Shown piece after piece: positions 10,243 to 20,337 of a stretch of DNA of 64,000 nucleotides. Numbering within the stretch: the stretch's first letter is position 1; the number at the start of each line of letters is the position of its first letter. This stretch comes from Oleispira sp963933055. Its GTDB lineage: Bacteria; Pseudomonadota; Gammaproteobacteria; Pseudomonadales; Oceanobacteraceae. Where the stretch lies: positions 62,001-126,000 of the forward strand of contig CAWVSY010000001.1 of assembly GCA_963933055.1 (NCBI GenBank). The letters are read 5' to 3'. The notes under the pieces were generated by a model that did no database searches, was not told the origin of the DNA, and saw only the letters and a list, made by a program, of their open reading frames with translations. Position numbers and translations under genes: made by a program.

Positions 10243-12732
10243 TTAGCCAGCAGGATCTAAATCACCGTGCTGTTTCTTATGGCGAGCAATAATTTGCTGT
10301 GGCTTTAAGATAAATGTTGCAAGCGCAGGTAGTAATATTAATGCACCTAACATGTTCAATAAGAACATAAAGGTTAATAGAACCCCCATATCTGCTTGGA
10401 ACTTAATTGGAGATAGAATCCAAGTACCAACACCAATCGCTAAGGTAATACCGGTAAAGCATACGGCCTTACCTGTTGATCTTAACGTTTCAAAGAAGGC
10501 TTCTTGCAGCGTCTTGCCTGCAATCAACATGACTTCTAAGCGGTTATATATGTAGATACCATAATCGACACCAATACCGACACCTAAAGCAATTACTGGC
10601 AATGTTGCGACTTTAACGCCAATGCCTAAGTAAGCCATTAATGCTTGGCAAAGAATTGAAGTTAAGGCCAATGGAATCAAAATACACGCGATAGCACGAA
10701 TAGATCGGAAGGTTGCAAAGCACAGAGCAAATACAACAACGTAAACGAAAATCAACATGGTATTTTGCGCATCACCAATCACTTCGTTAGTGGCCGCTTC
10801 AATACCCGCATTTCCTGATGCCAATTGAAAACGCACAGGAACACTAGCAATTTCACCGTCTGTTATGGCTTGTTGAATACCTGCGATGTTCATAGCGAAG
10901 TATTTTTCATCAACGTTATCATCGTATTCTGTTTTAAATTTTTCTACCGCGGCCACGGCATTTTCTAACGTTTCAGCTTTGTGATCGTTTAGATAAACAA
11001 GCACAGGAGCCATTGAACAATCAGAGTTCAATAAGGTAGAAGGTGCACGCTGAATCGAAGTATTCAAGATAGTCTGGTTACGTGATAGCGCTGACCATTT
11101 TATATTGCCTTCGTTCATGCCCTTTGTTACAAGTTTCGATACGGTCACCATTGAAACGGTTGACTGAACACCTGGAACGTTTTCCATGTACCACATAAAG
11201 CGATCAATAGAGTCCATCACTTTAAAGCTGTTGCACTGCTCTTTAGCGGTTTCGACCATAACTAAGAAAACATCAGAACTGGTCGAATAATTTTCTACCA
11301 TGTAAGCATTATCTAGGTTGTAGCGGGAATCTTGACGAAGCTCTGGAGCACCTGCATCGAGGTCACCAATTTTTAACGATTGGCTTTTATAGATACCGCC
11401 AACGGCTAATACGATTGCGATAATAATAGGAAAAGGCGCAACTTTTGGGCTAGCGATTTTTGATAACGCAACCCAAAGTTTTGGTTCAGTTTTCTCATTG
11501 CTAACAGCATGCGCAATACCTGATTTACTAATGCCCACATAAGACATCACCAATGGCATTAATACGAGGTTGGTAACAATAATCATTGCAACACCGACAC
11601 TGGCAGCAATGGCAAGTTCTTGAATAACACCAATTTCAATGAAGAGTAAGGTTGCGAACCCCAAACCATCACTTAATAAAGCCAACATACCAGGAACATA
11701 TAAACCGCGGAATGCTAAACGCGATGCCATTAATTTATTAGCGCCTTTTCCCGACTCAATTGCGATACCACTAATGATTTGCACGCCGTGGCTGATACCA
11801 ATAGCAAATACTAAGAAAGGTACCAATACAGAATATAAATCGATGGTGAAGCCCATTAAGGCAAGCGCACCTAACTGCCAAACAACCGCGACTAAAGAGG
11901 CAACAATCGGAATTAATGTGCCGCGAATACAACGTGAATACATAAACAATAAGATGGCGGTAAAGATAATCGCCGCTATGAAAAACCAGACGATGGATTT
12001 TACACCGTCAAGTAGATCGGCCAGTTTCTTTGGTGTACCTGTCATGTAAACAGTGATGTCATCACTTGAAAAAGCATCACGAACTTTTGTTTCTAACGCG
12101 TTGGAAAATGCTTGATAATCTAACTTCTCGCCAGTATCTGGATCGATTTCTACTAACGGGATATCAATGATCGTCGAGCTAAAGTTGTTAGCAACAAGGC
12201 GTCCTACTTGGCCTGATTTCAATACGTTTTCACGCAAGGCATTTAAGCTTTGCTCAGAACCATCATAGGTTGCTGGAATAACCGGGCCACCTTGGAAGCC
12301 TTCTTCTGTTACTTCTGTCCAACGAACATTCGGTGTCCACAAAGATTTCAAAGCGGAACGATCAACCCCTTTAATGAAGAAAATTTCATCATTAATACGC
12401 TGCAACGTCGCCATGTATTCTTTGGTGAAAATATCACCTTTTTTGGTTTCTACAGACAGTTTGATATTGGATAAACCGCTGCCTAATTCTTCTTTGTGCA
12501 CCAGATAGTTTTTAATAAACTGGTGTTCAAGTGGAATGTATTTTTCGATGCTTGAATCAAGCTTAATTTGAGTTAAGCCATAAGCAAATACAATCGTTAA
12601 TAGTGCAAGAATCGCTAATACAACAGGACGAGCACTGAACAACATTCTTTCTAAAAACGGTTCAGTCACCGGTGATATTATAAAATGTTCTGGTTTTGAT
12701 GATTTATGATTTACAGTATTTTTATTAGACAT
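10243..12732 (-). CDS. RND/MMPL-superfamily transporter
   Basis: An 829-aa inner-membrane transporter of the RND superfamily (MMPL/sterol-sensing type). It has one N-terminal helix (about 33-55), a periplasmic loop, a first helix bundle (about 245-405), a second periplasmic loop, and a second bundle (about 650-810) with the internal duplication typical of the family. Helix 4-like segments such as ALGVGIGVDYGIYIYNR carry the acidic residue used for proton relay. It is the third gene after the DUF1329 and YCF48-like genes, and its ATG follows the previous stop by two bases. Such gene sets are often linked to handling of lipids, hydrocarbons or other hydrophobic substrates; the substrate here is unknown. 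Confidence 0.88.
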   Translation of the reverse strand: MSNKNTVNHKSSKPEHFIISPVTEPFLERMLFSARPVVLAILALLTIVFAYGLTQIKLDSSIEKYIPLEHQFIKNYLVHKEELGSGLSNIKLSVETKKGDIFTKEYMATLQRINDEIFFIKGVDRSALKSLWTPNVRWTEVTEEGFQGGPVIPATYDGSEQSLNALRENVLKSGQVGRLVANNFSSTIIDIPLVEIDPDTGEKLDYQAFSNALETKVRDAFSSDDITVYMTGTPKKLADLLDGVKSIVWFFIAAIIFTAILLFMYSRCIRGTLIPIVASLVAVVWQLGALALMGFTIDLYSVLVPFLVFAIGISHGVQIISGIAIESGKGANKLMASRLAFRGLYVPGMLALLSDGLGFATLLFIEIGVIQELAIAASVGVAMIIVTNLVLMPLVMSYVGISKSGIAHAVSNEKTEPKLWVALSKIASPKVAPFPIIIAIVLAVGGIYKSQSLKIGDLDAGAPELRQDSRYNLDNAYMVENYSTSSDVFLVMVETAKEQCNSFKVMDSIDRFMWYMENVPGVQSTVSMVTVSKLVTKGMNEGNIKWSALSRNQTILNTSIQRAPSTLLNSDCSMAPVLVYLNDHKAETLENAVAAVEKFKTEYDDNVDEKYFAMNIAGIQQAITDGEIASVPVRFQLASGNAGIEAATNEVIGDAQNTMLIFVYVVVFALCFATFRSIRAIACILIPLALTSILCQALMAYLGIGVKVATLPVIALGVGIGVDYGIYIYNRLEVMLIAGKTLQEAFFETLRSTGKAVCFTGITLAIGVGTWILSPIKFQADMGVLLTFMFLLNMLGALILLPALATFILKPQQIIARHKKQHGDLDPAG

Positions 12733-12734
12733 GA

Positions 12735-13949
12735 TTAGAAGTTCCCTTCAGCCATAGTAATTGTTTCATCAATCACTAACCCTTTGGTATCGATACGTTC
12801 AATACCTGCTTCGCCAACGATCACGATGGTGCCGTCAGGTGCTTGCGCAAGAGAAGCTGAAGTTGTTCGACCTGGTAAAATAATGGATTTTGCATCATCT
12901 GACTGACGGTTTAATAAAATAACTGAACCACCGTTGCCAACTAGAGCATGCGTTTTATTTGATTTGGTAATGCCTGCCATTAAGGTTTGTTCGGAATTTG
13001 TATATACTTTTTCCCACTGGATTCCGCCATCAACTGAGTGATAAAGGTTGCCACGCAAGCCAAATACAAGAACATCATCTTTTTCTGCATTAATGCCGAA
13101 GAGTGAACCTTCATAAGGAGACGGTATTGAGCGCCAGTTTTCGCCCATATCGTCAGAGCGTATAATCAAACCCTGCTCGCCAACTACCATTAATGAACGC
13201 GAACCAACCATGGCGATACCATTAAGATGCAAGCGATCGTTATTATCTAGATGAGAAGACCAATCCGTCCAGTTTGCGCCACCGTCAGTCGTATGAAAAG
13301 CCATACCATAAGCCCCAACCGCAAAACCGATGTTAGCATCGTAAAACCAAACATCTAAGAACGGTTTAGTAGAGCCACTTTTTTGGTCATACTGAGCGTC
13401 TTCTAAAGCATAAGTGATATTTTCTAAAAACATTTCAGCATTATCAATTTCGGTAGCATCGCCAGAATCTTCTGCTGCTTGTAATGCCGCAATGGCTTTG
13501 TCTTTATTTTCGCGAGCACCTTTAACAATTGCGGTATTGGCTAAATAACCATCGAATTGCTTAACCCAAGTTTCACCCGCGTCGGATGAATGCAGAATTA
13601 AACCATCATGCCCCACTGCCCAGCCTTTGGTTGCACTGGAAAAATAAACGGCAGTTAAGGTTACCGATGAAGGTGTACGTGACTGATCCCAACTTTTACC
13701 ATTGTCATCAGAATAGACAATGTGTCCATGTGCACCCACAGCAATTAAACGACTGCCAACACGGGTAATGTCTAATAATAAGCTTTCATGAGCTCGATCA
13801 GTTGATAGCGCGGGGCTTTCCAAAGGATCTTGCCATGCAGATTGTGCCAATGTCGTAAACATTAAACTTACCGCAAATAATGCGGATGTGATGAACCTTT
13901 TTGGCGGTACCACGGTAACGATTCTCATTCGAATCGATGGGAATCTCAT
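12735..13949 (-). CDS. Secreted YCF48/BNR-repeat beta-propeller protein
   Basis: A 404-aa exported protein with repeated BNR/Asp-box-like segments (for example YSDDNGKSW, SSDAGETW, TTDGGANW, RSDDMGENW, SVDGGIQWE), as in YCF48/Hcf136-type propellers. A signal peptide with the hydrophobic stretch FITSALFAVSLMFTTLAQSA lies at the N-terminus, so it should act in the periplasm or outer membrane. A GTG at 13961 would extend the frame, but GGAG lies 6 bases before the ATG at 13949, making that the likely start. It lies between the DUF1329 gene and the RND transporter gene in one operon and probably assists assembly or function of that transporter; this role is inferred from context. Confidence 0.82.
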   Translation of the reverse strand: MRFPSIRMRIVTVVPPKRFITSALFAVSLMFTTLAQSAWQDPLESPALSTDRAHESLLLDITRVGSRLIAVGAHGHIVYSDDNGKSWDQSRTPSSVTLTAVYFSSATKGWAVGHDGLILHSSDAGETWVKQFDGYLANTAIVKGARENKDKAIAALQAAEDSGDATEIDNAEMFLENITYALEDAQYDQKSGSTKPFLDVWFYDANIGFAVGAYGMAFHTTDGGANWTDWSSHLDNNDRLHLNGIAMVGSRSLMVVGEQGLIIRSDDMGENWRSIPSPYEGSLFGINAEKDDVLVFGLRGNLYHSVDGGIQWEKVYTNSEQTLMAGITKSNKTHALVGNGGSVILLNRQSDDAKSIILPGRTTSASLAQAPDGTIVIVGEAGIERIDTKGLVIDETITMAEGNF

Positions 13950-14054
13950 ATAACGCTCCACTTTTTTATAATTTTTTTTAAGGTCGCTAGCATAGCCGAC
14001 CCCTAATCAATTATCTAACGTGCATATGTTAAATAATGTTATTGATAAAATAGA

Positions 14055-15422
14055 TTATCGTTTACCACGACGACGCAAGGCCGAAGGCGTGAAATACTGA
14101 TCGTTCGGAAGGTCTCTACTAAAATCAACCGTTCCGCGCTCTTCGTTATCAAGCCCCTGTACGTGATAGCGTCTCGCTTTAACATCATGAAACACATCCA
14201 GTGTGGTCCAGGTTACAGGCACTTCGTAATAATTTTTCAAATAAGCCATACTAATGCGCCACAAATCGCCAGCGCTATCGTATTGGTCTGCAACAGCAAT
14301 GCCCCAAGTATCTTCATCGATGTAAAAACGACGCTTATTATAGACATGGCGAGCACCGGCTTTCAGGTTCGCTTCAACAACCCAAACGCGGTGTTTTTCG
14401 TATCGAGTATGGTCTGGATTGATGTGGCCTGGCTTAAGAATTTCTTTATAAGTCAGTTGATTGCTCGCCAAATCATAGTTGTTATAAGGAATGTATATTT
14501 CTTTCTTTTCTATTAGCTTCCAATTGTAGCGATCAGGAGCACCGTTATACATATCGGTATCATCGGCGTAACGAAGTCCATCGGCAGCGGCAATCGGTGT
14601 ATCGTAAGCTAGGTTAGGTGCGCGACGTACTCGGCGCTGACCTGCATTATAACCCCACGCTTGGCGAGATTCTTCAACCTGATCGATGGTTTCATGAACC
14701 AAAACGGCACCACCAGCTAAACGCGCAGGTGCTTTCGTGAATGATAAGTAGTAAAAAAGAATGTTATTCAGTTCATCAATCGTTGTTTCAGGATTGTAAA
14801 AATTGAACAGCGCTTCTTGCTGAACGGTTACTAAAGAAAAAGCACCGTCTTTTTGAACCGCAACTTCAGAAGAACGGCGGCTAAAGAAAACACCACGCCA
14901 GCGCGTGATATGATTCCAAATAGCTTCTAGACCGGTTTTAGCGATCGGGAATGGAATGCCGCCATACGCATAACGAATGCCTTCACCATTTTTGTTCAAT
15001 TCTGCACGAATAGCATTCTTGTAGGTATTTTCATAGATTTGTTCTGGTGCAGCGGCACTGCGGCGGGTTTTATAAATGGGCATTTTGAACGTATCAGGAT
15101 ACGTTTTAAATAATGCCAATTGGCCGTCGGTCAAAAACTCTTTGTATTTGGCGACATTCGCCGCAGTAATTACGAATAAAGGTTTATCTTTGGGATAAGG
15201 GTTTGAGTGATGCTGACCTGATTTTTTATAATCCAGTGTTGCAACAGAAACACCTCCTCGCCAGGGTGGAATATCTTTACCATTGCCTGCTCGTTCTGCG
15301 CCTAACGGTGTTAGTTCACCCTTAAGACGTTCCGCCTCTTGAACGGAAACTGCTGCTGTGGCCAATTGGCTAAAAGTTGCCAATGCCAGAACGCCAGCCG
15401 CGACCCAATTGTTCTTTTTCAT
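14055..15422 (-). CDS. DUF1329 family exported protein
   Basis: A 455-aa protein of the DUF1329 family, which has an outer-membrane lipoprotein-sorting (LolA/LolB)-like fold by family description. It begins with a signal peptide (NNWVAAGVLALATFSQLATA) and lacks a lipobox Cys after it. It is the first gene of the reverse-strand operon DUF1329, YCF48-like, RND. In many Proteobacteria this operon also includes a DUF1302 outer-membrane protein, which is absent here. A role in moving hydrophobic molecules between membranes is an inference from gene context, not shown by the sequence. Confidence 0.85.
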   Translation of the reverse strand: MKKNNWVAAGVLALATFSQLATAAVSVQEAERLKGELTPLGAERAGNGKDIPPWRGGVSVATLDYKKSGQHHSNPYPKDKPLFVITAANVAKYKEFLTDGQLALFKTYPDTFKMPIYKTRRSAAAPEQIYENTYKNAIRAELNKNGEGIRYAYGGIPFPIAKTGLEAIWNHITRWRGVFFSRRSSEVAVQKDGAFSLVTVQQEALFNFYNPETTIDELNNILFYYLSFTKAPARLAGGAVLVHETIDQVEESRQAWGYNAGQRRVRRAPNLAYDTPIAAADGLRYADDTDMYNGAPDRYNWKLIEKKEIYIPYNNYDLASNQLTYKEILKPGHINPDHTRYEKHRVWVVEANLKAGARHVYNKRRFYIDEDTWGIAVADQYDSAGDLWRISMAYLKNYYEVPVTWTTLDVFHDVKARRYHVQGLDNEERGTVDFSRDLPNDQYFTPSALRRRGKR

Positions 15423-15499
15423 TCTGCGACCTCAATATTATTCTTATATTATTCTTATCTAGGTAATAGATATTTATGGCCTTAGCATAAAGAAAGTTA

Positions 15500-15524
15500 G
15501 CCCTAGTCTCAATGCGCCTAGGGC
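15500..15524 (-). terminator. Hairpin between pepN and the DUF1329 operon
   Basis: A perfect 7-bp inverted repeat (GCCCTAG at 15500-15506 with CTAGGGC at 15518-15524). On the reverse strand it is followed by TAACTTTCTTT, a weakly T-rich tail, so it may end the pepN operon transcript. The T-run is imperfect. Confidence 0.45.
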
Positions 15525-15577
15525 AGTTAATTTATTCTAAGGCATAAAACTGCCAATTTTGTACAAAAAACATTCGA

Positions 15578-18217
15578 TTATAGCGACAAACTCTTACTTA
15601 CAACCTCATAAACATCTTTTGAAAGTGCAGGTTGCGCCATAATACGCTGCAACTGCTGCTTCATTTGCTGACCTTGCTGATCAACATATCGACGCCATTT
15701 GCTTAAAGGAGCCACTAAGCGAGAAGCGATTTGTGGATTCAGAGTATTTAATGAAATGATATTATCCGCTAATAATTGATAACCAGATCCATCTTCAGCA
15801 TGAAAATTAACCAGAGATTGGCCAGCAAATGTGCCAATAACTGAGCGCACTTTATTCGGATTTTTAATATCGAATGCTTCATGACTTAACAGTTTTTGAA
15901 TATTTTCAACATGACCATATTCAGCGGACCCAGCTTGAACCGCTAACCATTGATTTACCACCAAAGGCTCTGCTTTCCATTGCTGATAAAAAGAATCCAA
16001 TGCAGAACGAGCTTCTAAGCTGTGTTTTGAATTAACCAAACTTGCCAGCGCCGCCATACTGTCGGTCATATTGTCATTGTTTTCAAACTGCTTAACCGCC
16101 AGTGCTTTATAATCACCGCTAGTCGCTTTAAGCAAATAGCTTAATGCTGCATTTTTCAAACCACGCTGAGCCATTTGACCAGGTTCTGGCAAATAACCTT
16201 GTGTGATGTTCAAGCGCTTATACAATATTTCCAAATCCGCCGCTAAAGCATCGGCTAATACTGTTTGTACATGAGTACGCGCTTGGTTTATTGCATGAAT
16301 ATCAATCTCTTCTTGGGTTTCGGCAATGTATGAAATACTCGGCAGTATCAGCATTTTAGCGAGCATCGCGTGATCAAGATCATCACGCTGCAATAAACTG
16401 CCATAAGCCGTTAGCAAACGTGGATCAACCATTAGAGGCAAGTTTGCTTGTTGTTGTGACATGACTTCATAGATCACATCCAATGCTAATTTTTGACCTG
16501 CATCCCAACAATTAAAACCATCACTATCGTATTGCAATAAGAAGAGTAATTGATCACGGCTATAGTCATAATTCAATTTAATCGGGGCTGAAAAATCACG
16601 TAATAACGACGGCACGGGCTCTTTTTCAATCCCAGTAAAGACCAAAGTTTGCTCTTTTTCGGTTAACTGAAAAATTCCACCACTGAAACTGTCGCTTTTG
16701 CTTGACGTATTTTCATCCATAACGAGTTCAAGGTCTTGTCCACTTTCGCCCAACAAGCCTAGCTCAATAGGAATTAAGAAAGGTTCAGCGCAAGACTGTT
16801 TGAAATTCAACGTATAGGTTTTAGCCACGTCATCATACTGGCTAACAACATCAACAATCGGTGTGCCTGCTGATTTATACCAGCGCTTAAATTGCGTTAA
16901 TGAAAGATTATTAGCATCTTCCATAGCCGATACAAATTCATTAATGGTGACCGCTTGCCCATCGTGGCGATCAAAGTACAGGTCCGAACCTTTGCGGAAA
17001 CCTTCGTCGCCCAAAAGTTTATTGATCATACCAACAACTTCACAACCCTTTTCATAAATCGTCACGGTATAGAAGTTAGATATTTCAATAAAAGAATCTG
17101 GCTGTACGGGATGGGCCATAGGGCCAGCATCTTCTGCAAATTGAACCGTGCGCATTAATGCCGCATCTTCAATACGCTTAACCGTTGCTGAATTCATATC
17201 TGCGGTAAATTGAGCATCACGGTAAACGGTAAAGCCTTCTTTTAAGCTAAGCTGGAACCAATCTCGACAGGTGACTCGATTTCCTGACCAGTTGTGAAAG
17301 TACTCATGAGCAACAATGGCTTCAATTCGCTGATAAGCGCTGTCAGTCGCGGTTTGTGGATTGGCTAATACGCACGACGAATTAAAAATATTAAGACCCT
17401 TATTTTCCATCGCCCCCATATTAAAATCATCAACCGCAACGATCATAAAGATGTCTAGATCATATTCGCGACCGTACTTTTCTTCGTCCCATTTCATCGA
17501 GCGCTTAAGCGCGTCCATGGCGTAGTCGGTTTTATCAATATTTTGAGGTTCTACAAATATTTGCAAATCGACAGTTCGGCCCGACATCGTCTTAAATGTA
17601 TCTTCTTTTACCAATAAAGAACCGGCAACCAGAGCAAATAAGTAGCACGGCTTTTTGTGCGGATCGTGCCAAGTAACACTATGACGGCCTGACGCGAATG
17701 TTTCGCGCTGAACAGCATTACCATTAGATAATAAAATAGGGTATTTAGACGCGTCGGCGATCACTTCTGTGGTGAAGATACTCATCACATCGGGACGGTC
17801 TAAATAGTAGGTGATGCGACGAAAGCCTTCTGCTTCACACTGAGTGCAAAACATACCACCCGATTTATAAAGCCCTTCTAAGGCCGTATTATTTTGTGGC
17901 TCGATTCGAGTAGATATTTCAAGAATAAAGTCATCCGCTACCGTATTAATGGTTAACGAATCATCTTCTACCTGGTACTCATCGGCGGTTAATAATTCGC
18001 CATCCACCTTTATACTGAGCAGCTCAAGTTGCTGACCAACCAATACTAAAGGTCCGGTATAACCTGCATGCTGCTGATGATTACGACGCATGACTAAGCG
18101 GCTATCTACTTGGCTATATTCTTCAAAAAGGTCGAACCGAAGATGCGTTTCTTCAATAACAAAATGCGGTGGCTGATAATCTTTTAAATAAATACTTTTT
18201 GGCTGAGTGTCTTGCAT
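15578..18217 (-). CDS. pepN: Aminopeptidase N (M1 family)
   Basis: An 879-aa cytosolic zinc aminopeptidase that removes N-terminal residues from peptides. The substrate-binding GAMEN motif appears in NMGAMENKGLNIF near residue 268. The zinc motif HEYFH near 305 is followed by the distal Glu in SLKEGFTVY. Length matches E. coli-type PepN. A TTG six bases upstream extends the frame, but GGGG lies 7 bases before the ATG at 18217, which is preferred. It is the last gene of the reverse run nadK, metallophosphatase, rhomboid, DUF1315, DUF2797, pepN, separated from the DUF2797 gene by 96 bp, so it may also have its own promoter. Confidence 0.96.
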   Translation of the reverse strand: MQDTQPKSIYLKDYQPPHFVIEETHLRFDLFEEYSQVDSRLVMRRNHQQHAGYTGPLVLVGQQLELLSIKVDGELLTADEYQVEDDSLTINTVADDFILEISTRIEPQNNTALEGLYKSGGMFCTQCEAEGFRRITYYLDRPDVMSIFTTEVIADASKYPILLSNGNAVQRETFASGRHSVTWHDPHKKPCYLFALVAGSLLVKEDTFKTMSGRTVDLQIFVEPQNIDKTDYAMDALKRSMKWDEEKYGREYDLDIFMIVAVDDFNMGAMENKGLNIFNSSCVLANPQTATDSAYQRIEAIVAHEYFHNWSGNRVTCRDWFQLSLKEGFTVYRDAQFTADMNSATVKRIEDAALMRTVQFAEDAGPMAHPVQPDSFIEISNFYTVTIYEKGCEVVGMINKLLGDEGFRKGSDLYFDRHDGQAVTINEFVSAMEDANNLSLTQFKRWYKSAGTPIVDVVSQYDDVAKTYTLNFKQSCAEPFLIPIELGLLGESGQDLELVMDENTSSKSDSFSGGIFQLTEKEQTLVFTGIEKEPVPSLLRDFSAPIKLNYDYSRDQLLFLLQYDSDGFNCWDAGQKLALDVIYEVMSQQQANLPLMVDPRLLTAYGSLLQRDDLDHAMLAKMLILPSISYIAETQEEIDIHAINQARTHVQTVLADALAADLEILYKRLNITQGYLPEPGQMAQRGLKNAALSYLLKATSGDYKALAVKQFENNDNMTDSMAALASLVNSKHSLEARSALDSFYQQWKAEPLVVNQWLAVQAGSAEYGHVENIQKLLSHEAFDIKNPNKVRSVIGTFAGQSLVNFHAEDGSGYQLLADNIISLNTLNPQIASRLVAPLSKWRRYVDQQGQQMKQQLQRIMAQPALSKDVYEVVSKSLSL

Positions 18218-18313
18218 CGTCAAACCCCAATTGAATAATCAAATATGTAACGTTTAAATAATTTACAGTATGAATGCCGCGTATCCATAAACACAACGGC
18301 ATTGAATAACAGA

Positions 18314-19150
18314 CTAATAAGTGAATTCGATGTGATAAGAAGAAAACTTTCTTAAATTAATAACACCACAATCTAATAATAAGTATTGGCCTTTAATTCC
18401 CATCAGTTTGCCTTCAACTTCGGGCGTTTTGTCAAAATTCAAACTGCTGATTTTTGTTGGATATTCCAGAACAGGATATTCAAGTTCAACAACCTCAGCT
18501 TCTGGCAAGTGGACGATCGCCCCCGGCCCGTGTTCGAGCTCTAATTGCTGCAAGCCTTCACGGTATTGTTGATAAAGCTCATCACGAATACTGGCAAGGT
18601 CAATTTTCTCGGCTTCACCTTTTAGCATCGCACGCCAGTTTGTTTTATCCGCTAAGGTTTGCTTAAACAAGGTTTCAACAAGCCCAGACAAGAGTCGATC
18701 TTTCACGCGGAAAATAGGCAAACCTTGGGTCGCGCCTTGATCACACCAACGTGTCGGCAATTGCGTTCCACGAGTAATACCCACTTTTAGTGCGGAAGAA
18801 TTGGCTAAATAAACGAAATGATCTTGCATGCAAAAATCATCTCCCCACGCCGAATCACGGCAGGTTCCAAGATGATAATGACACTTTTCTGGACTCATTA
18901 TGCACAAGTCGCATTGGGGCAATTTTTTAAAACAAGGGTAACAATAACCTTGGCTAAAACTTTTATTGGTTTTACGTCCACAATGACTGCAATGTATCTC
19001 GCCGACATACTGCATTTTGATCGTTTTACCCACCAACGGGTTAAGGTCGATGCGGTGGTCATCAAGACTCATTTGATATTGGATGAGTGTGCCCGTTTCA
19101 GGACTAAGCTGGGTCACCATCTTATTAAGATGGCCAGATATCGTCGGCAT
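18314..19150 (-). CDS. DUF2797 family protein
   Basis: A 278-aa protein of the DUF2797 family, function unknown. A cysteine-rich zinc-ribbon-like segment (CSHCGRKTNKSF, CYPCFKKLPQCDLC) lies at about residues 54-85. It is followed by a segment with HFVYLANSSALKVGITRG that resembles a GIY-YIG-like fold core (YLA...KVGITR), though I cannot confirm nuclease residues. It lies between a DUF1315 gene and pepN, an order I also recall from Pseudomonas genomes, suggesting a conserved housekeeping neighbourhood rather than a functional link. Confidence 0.85.
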   Translation of the reverse strand: MPTISGHLNKMVTQLSPETGTLIQYQMSLDDHRIDLNPLVGKTIKMQYVGEIHCSHCGRKTNKSFSQGYCYPCFKKLPQCDLCIMSPEKCHYHLGTCRDSAWGDDFCMQDHFVYLANSSALKVGITRGTQLPTRWCDQGATQGLPIFRVKDRLLSGLVETLFKQTLADKTNWRAMLKGEAEKIDLASIRDELYQQYREGLQQLELEHGPGAIVHLPEAEVVELEYPVLEYPTKISSLNFDKTPEVEGKLMGIKGQYLLLDCGVINLRKFSSYHIEFTY

Positions 19151-19195
19151 AATGCTTCTTATTTAATCAATGTTTGGGCGTATACTAAATACAAT

Positions 19196-19441
19196 TTATT
19201 GGATGGTGAGCGTCTGCGTATCATCATCTTTGCTCGATTTGCAAGAAGCTTCCATATAACCAATGCGCTGATCTGCAGGCATATTGGTCATTTCTTCATA
19301 ACGAATAAGCGCTTCCATACACAATACTTTTTGCTCGCTATCCATTTTACGACCATCAGGCCAGCGGCTTAATTCAAGTGAAGTTTTCATGTTTTGAAAT
19401 ACTTCTGGCGTCATCGCCTTGATCAGCTCATCAACTGTCAT
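19196..19441 (-). CDS. DUF1315 (YeaC-like) small protein
   Basis: An 81-aa soluble protein matching the YeaC/DUF1315 family by its conserved core (LSRWPDGRKM and LCMEALIRYEE). Function is unknown. The frame extends upstream to 19468, but AAGG lies 8 bases before the ATG at 19441 and family members begin near MTVDEL, so 19441 is chosen. It follows the rhomboid gene by about 29 bp on the same strand. Confidence 0.85.
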   Translation of the reverse strand: MTVDELIKAMTPEVFQNMKTSLELSRWPDGRKMDSEQKVLCMEALIRYEEMTNMPADQRIGYMEASCKSSKDDDTQTLTIQ

Positions 19442-19470
19442 GTTTTTCACCTTTTCATTCTTTAACAATT

Positions 19471-20331
19471 TTATGCGTCATTTTTTAATACAGAAATTGG
19501 CCATATCATCGCCATAACAACGCCCAACAAAGCGCCCGCAATATGAGATTCATGGCCAATATTGAGACCACCAAAGGCACTATCAAGCATAATCATAACG
19601 ACCATCGATACCAGCATAAATGGGAATAACCAACTGGGCAGCTGGTAACGAGATTGCGCCTTTGCTTGATAGCGATATTGTCGCCCCCAAACCCATCCCA
19701 TAAGCCCATAGGTAACACCACTAAGCCCCGCAAAATATGGCCCTACAGCAAGGTATTGAGCGTAAGCAGAACCTAACGCTAAAATAAGGGTTAATACAAT
19801 CAAGCCAGTATGGCCGTCGTGAATTTCAATTTCTTTGGCTAATACCCACCACCAAAAACTGTTCATGACGATGTGCATCAGCGATAGATGAATCAATGCG
19901 GGTGCCCACCAGCGATAAACATCGTTATGCCAAAAACTACTGAAGTCGAGTTTTTCTCCAGACCACACAGAAGCGTCTAATAACCATTCAAGCGGCGATA
20001 CAATGCCCACCTGTTGCGCCCCAAAGATCAGCCATAACATGGCCATCATTATAACTGTCACAGGAATGCGGCTGAAGACAATGGCATTTTGATGGGCACT
20101 GACTTGCCAAGGGGTTTTTTCAGCATGGTCGGGTTTAGGCGACAGCTGACCTTCTTGCCATTGCTGAACCCAAATTTTTACTTGCTCAGCATCTTCTAAG
20201 CGAGCAACCCACAAATCTTGAGTGCCTTCATTCATGACAACTCGATGCGGTATCTTTGCTTGCCATAATCGGTCAGTGATCGGGGTTAAATTGATATCAG
20301 GGCTGGCCTGAAATACTAAGATGGAACTCAT
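19471..20331 (-). CDS. glpG: Rhomboid-family intramembrane serine protease (GlpG-like)
   Basis: A 286-aa integral membrane protease. The N-terminal about 90 residues form a soluble cytosolic domain as in GlpG. The membrane core includes the oxyanion-helix region HIVMNSFWWW, the nucleophile motif GLSGVTYGLMGW (catalytic Ser) and the catalytic His in HESHIAGALLG. It should cleave membrane proteins within or near their helices; substrates are unknown. It starts 6 bp after the metallophosphatase stop, within a tightly packed operon. Confidence 0.92.
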   Translation of the reverse strand: MSSILVFQASPDINLTPITDRLWQAKIPHRVVMNEGTQDLWVARLEDAEQVKIWVQQWQEGQLSPKPDHAEKTPWQVSAHQNAIVFSRIPVTVIMMAMLWLIFGAQQVGIVSPLEWLLDASVWSGEKLDFSSFWHNDVYRWWAPALIHLSLMHIVMNSFWWWVLAKEIEIHDGHTGLIVLTLILALGSAYAQYLAVGPYFAGLSGVTYGLMGWVWGRQYRYQAKAQSRYQLPSWLFPFMLVSMVVMIMLDSAFGGLNIGHESHIAGALLGVVMAMIWPISVLKNDA

Positions 20332-20337
20332 GTTTAA

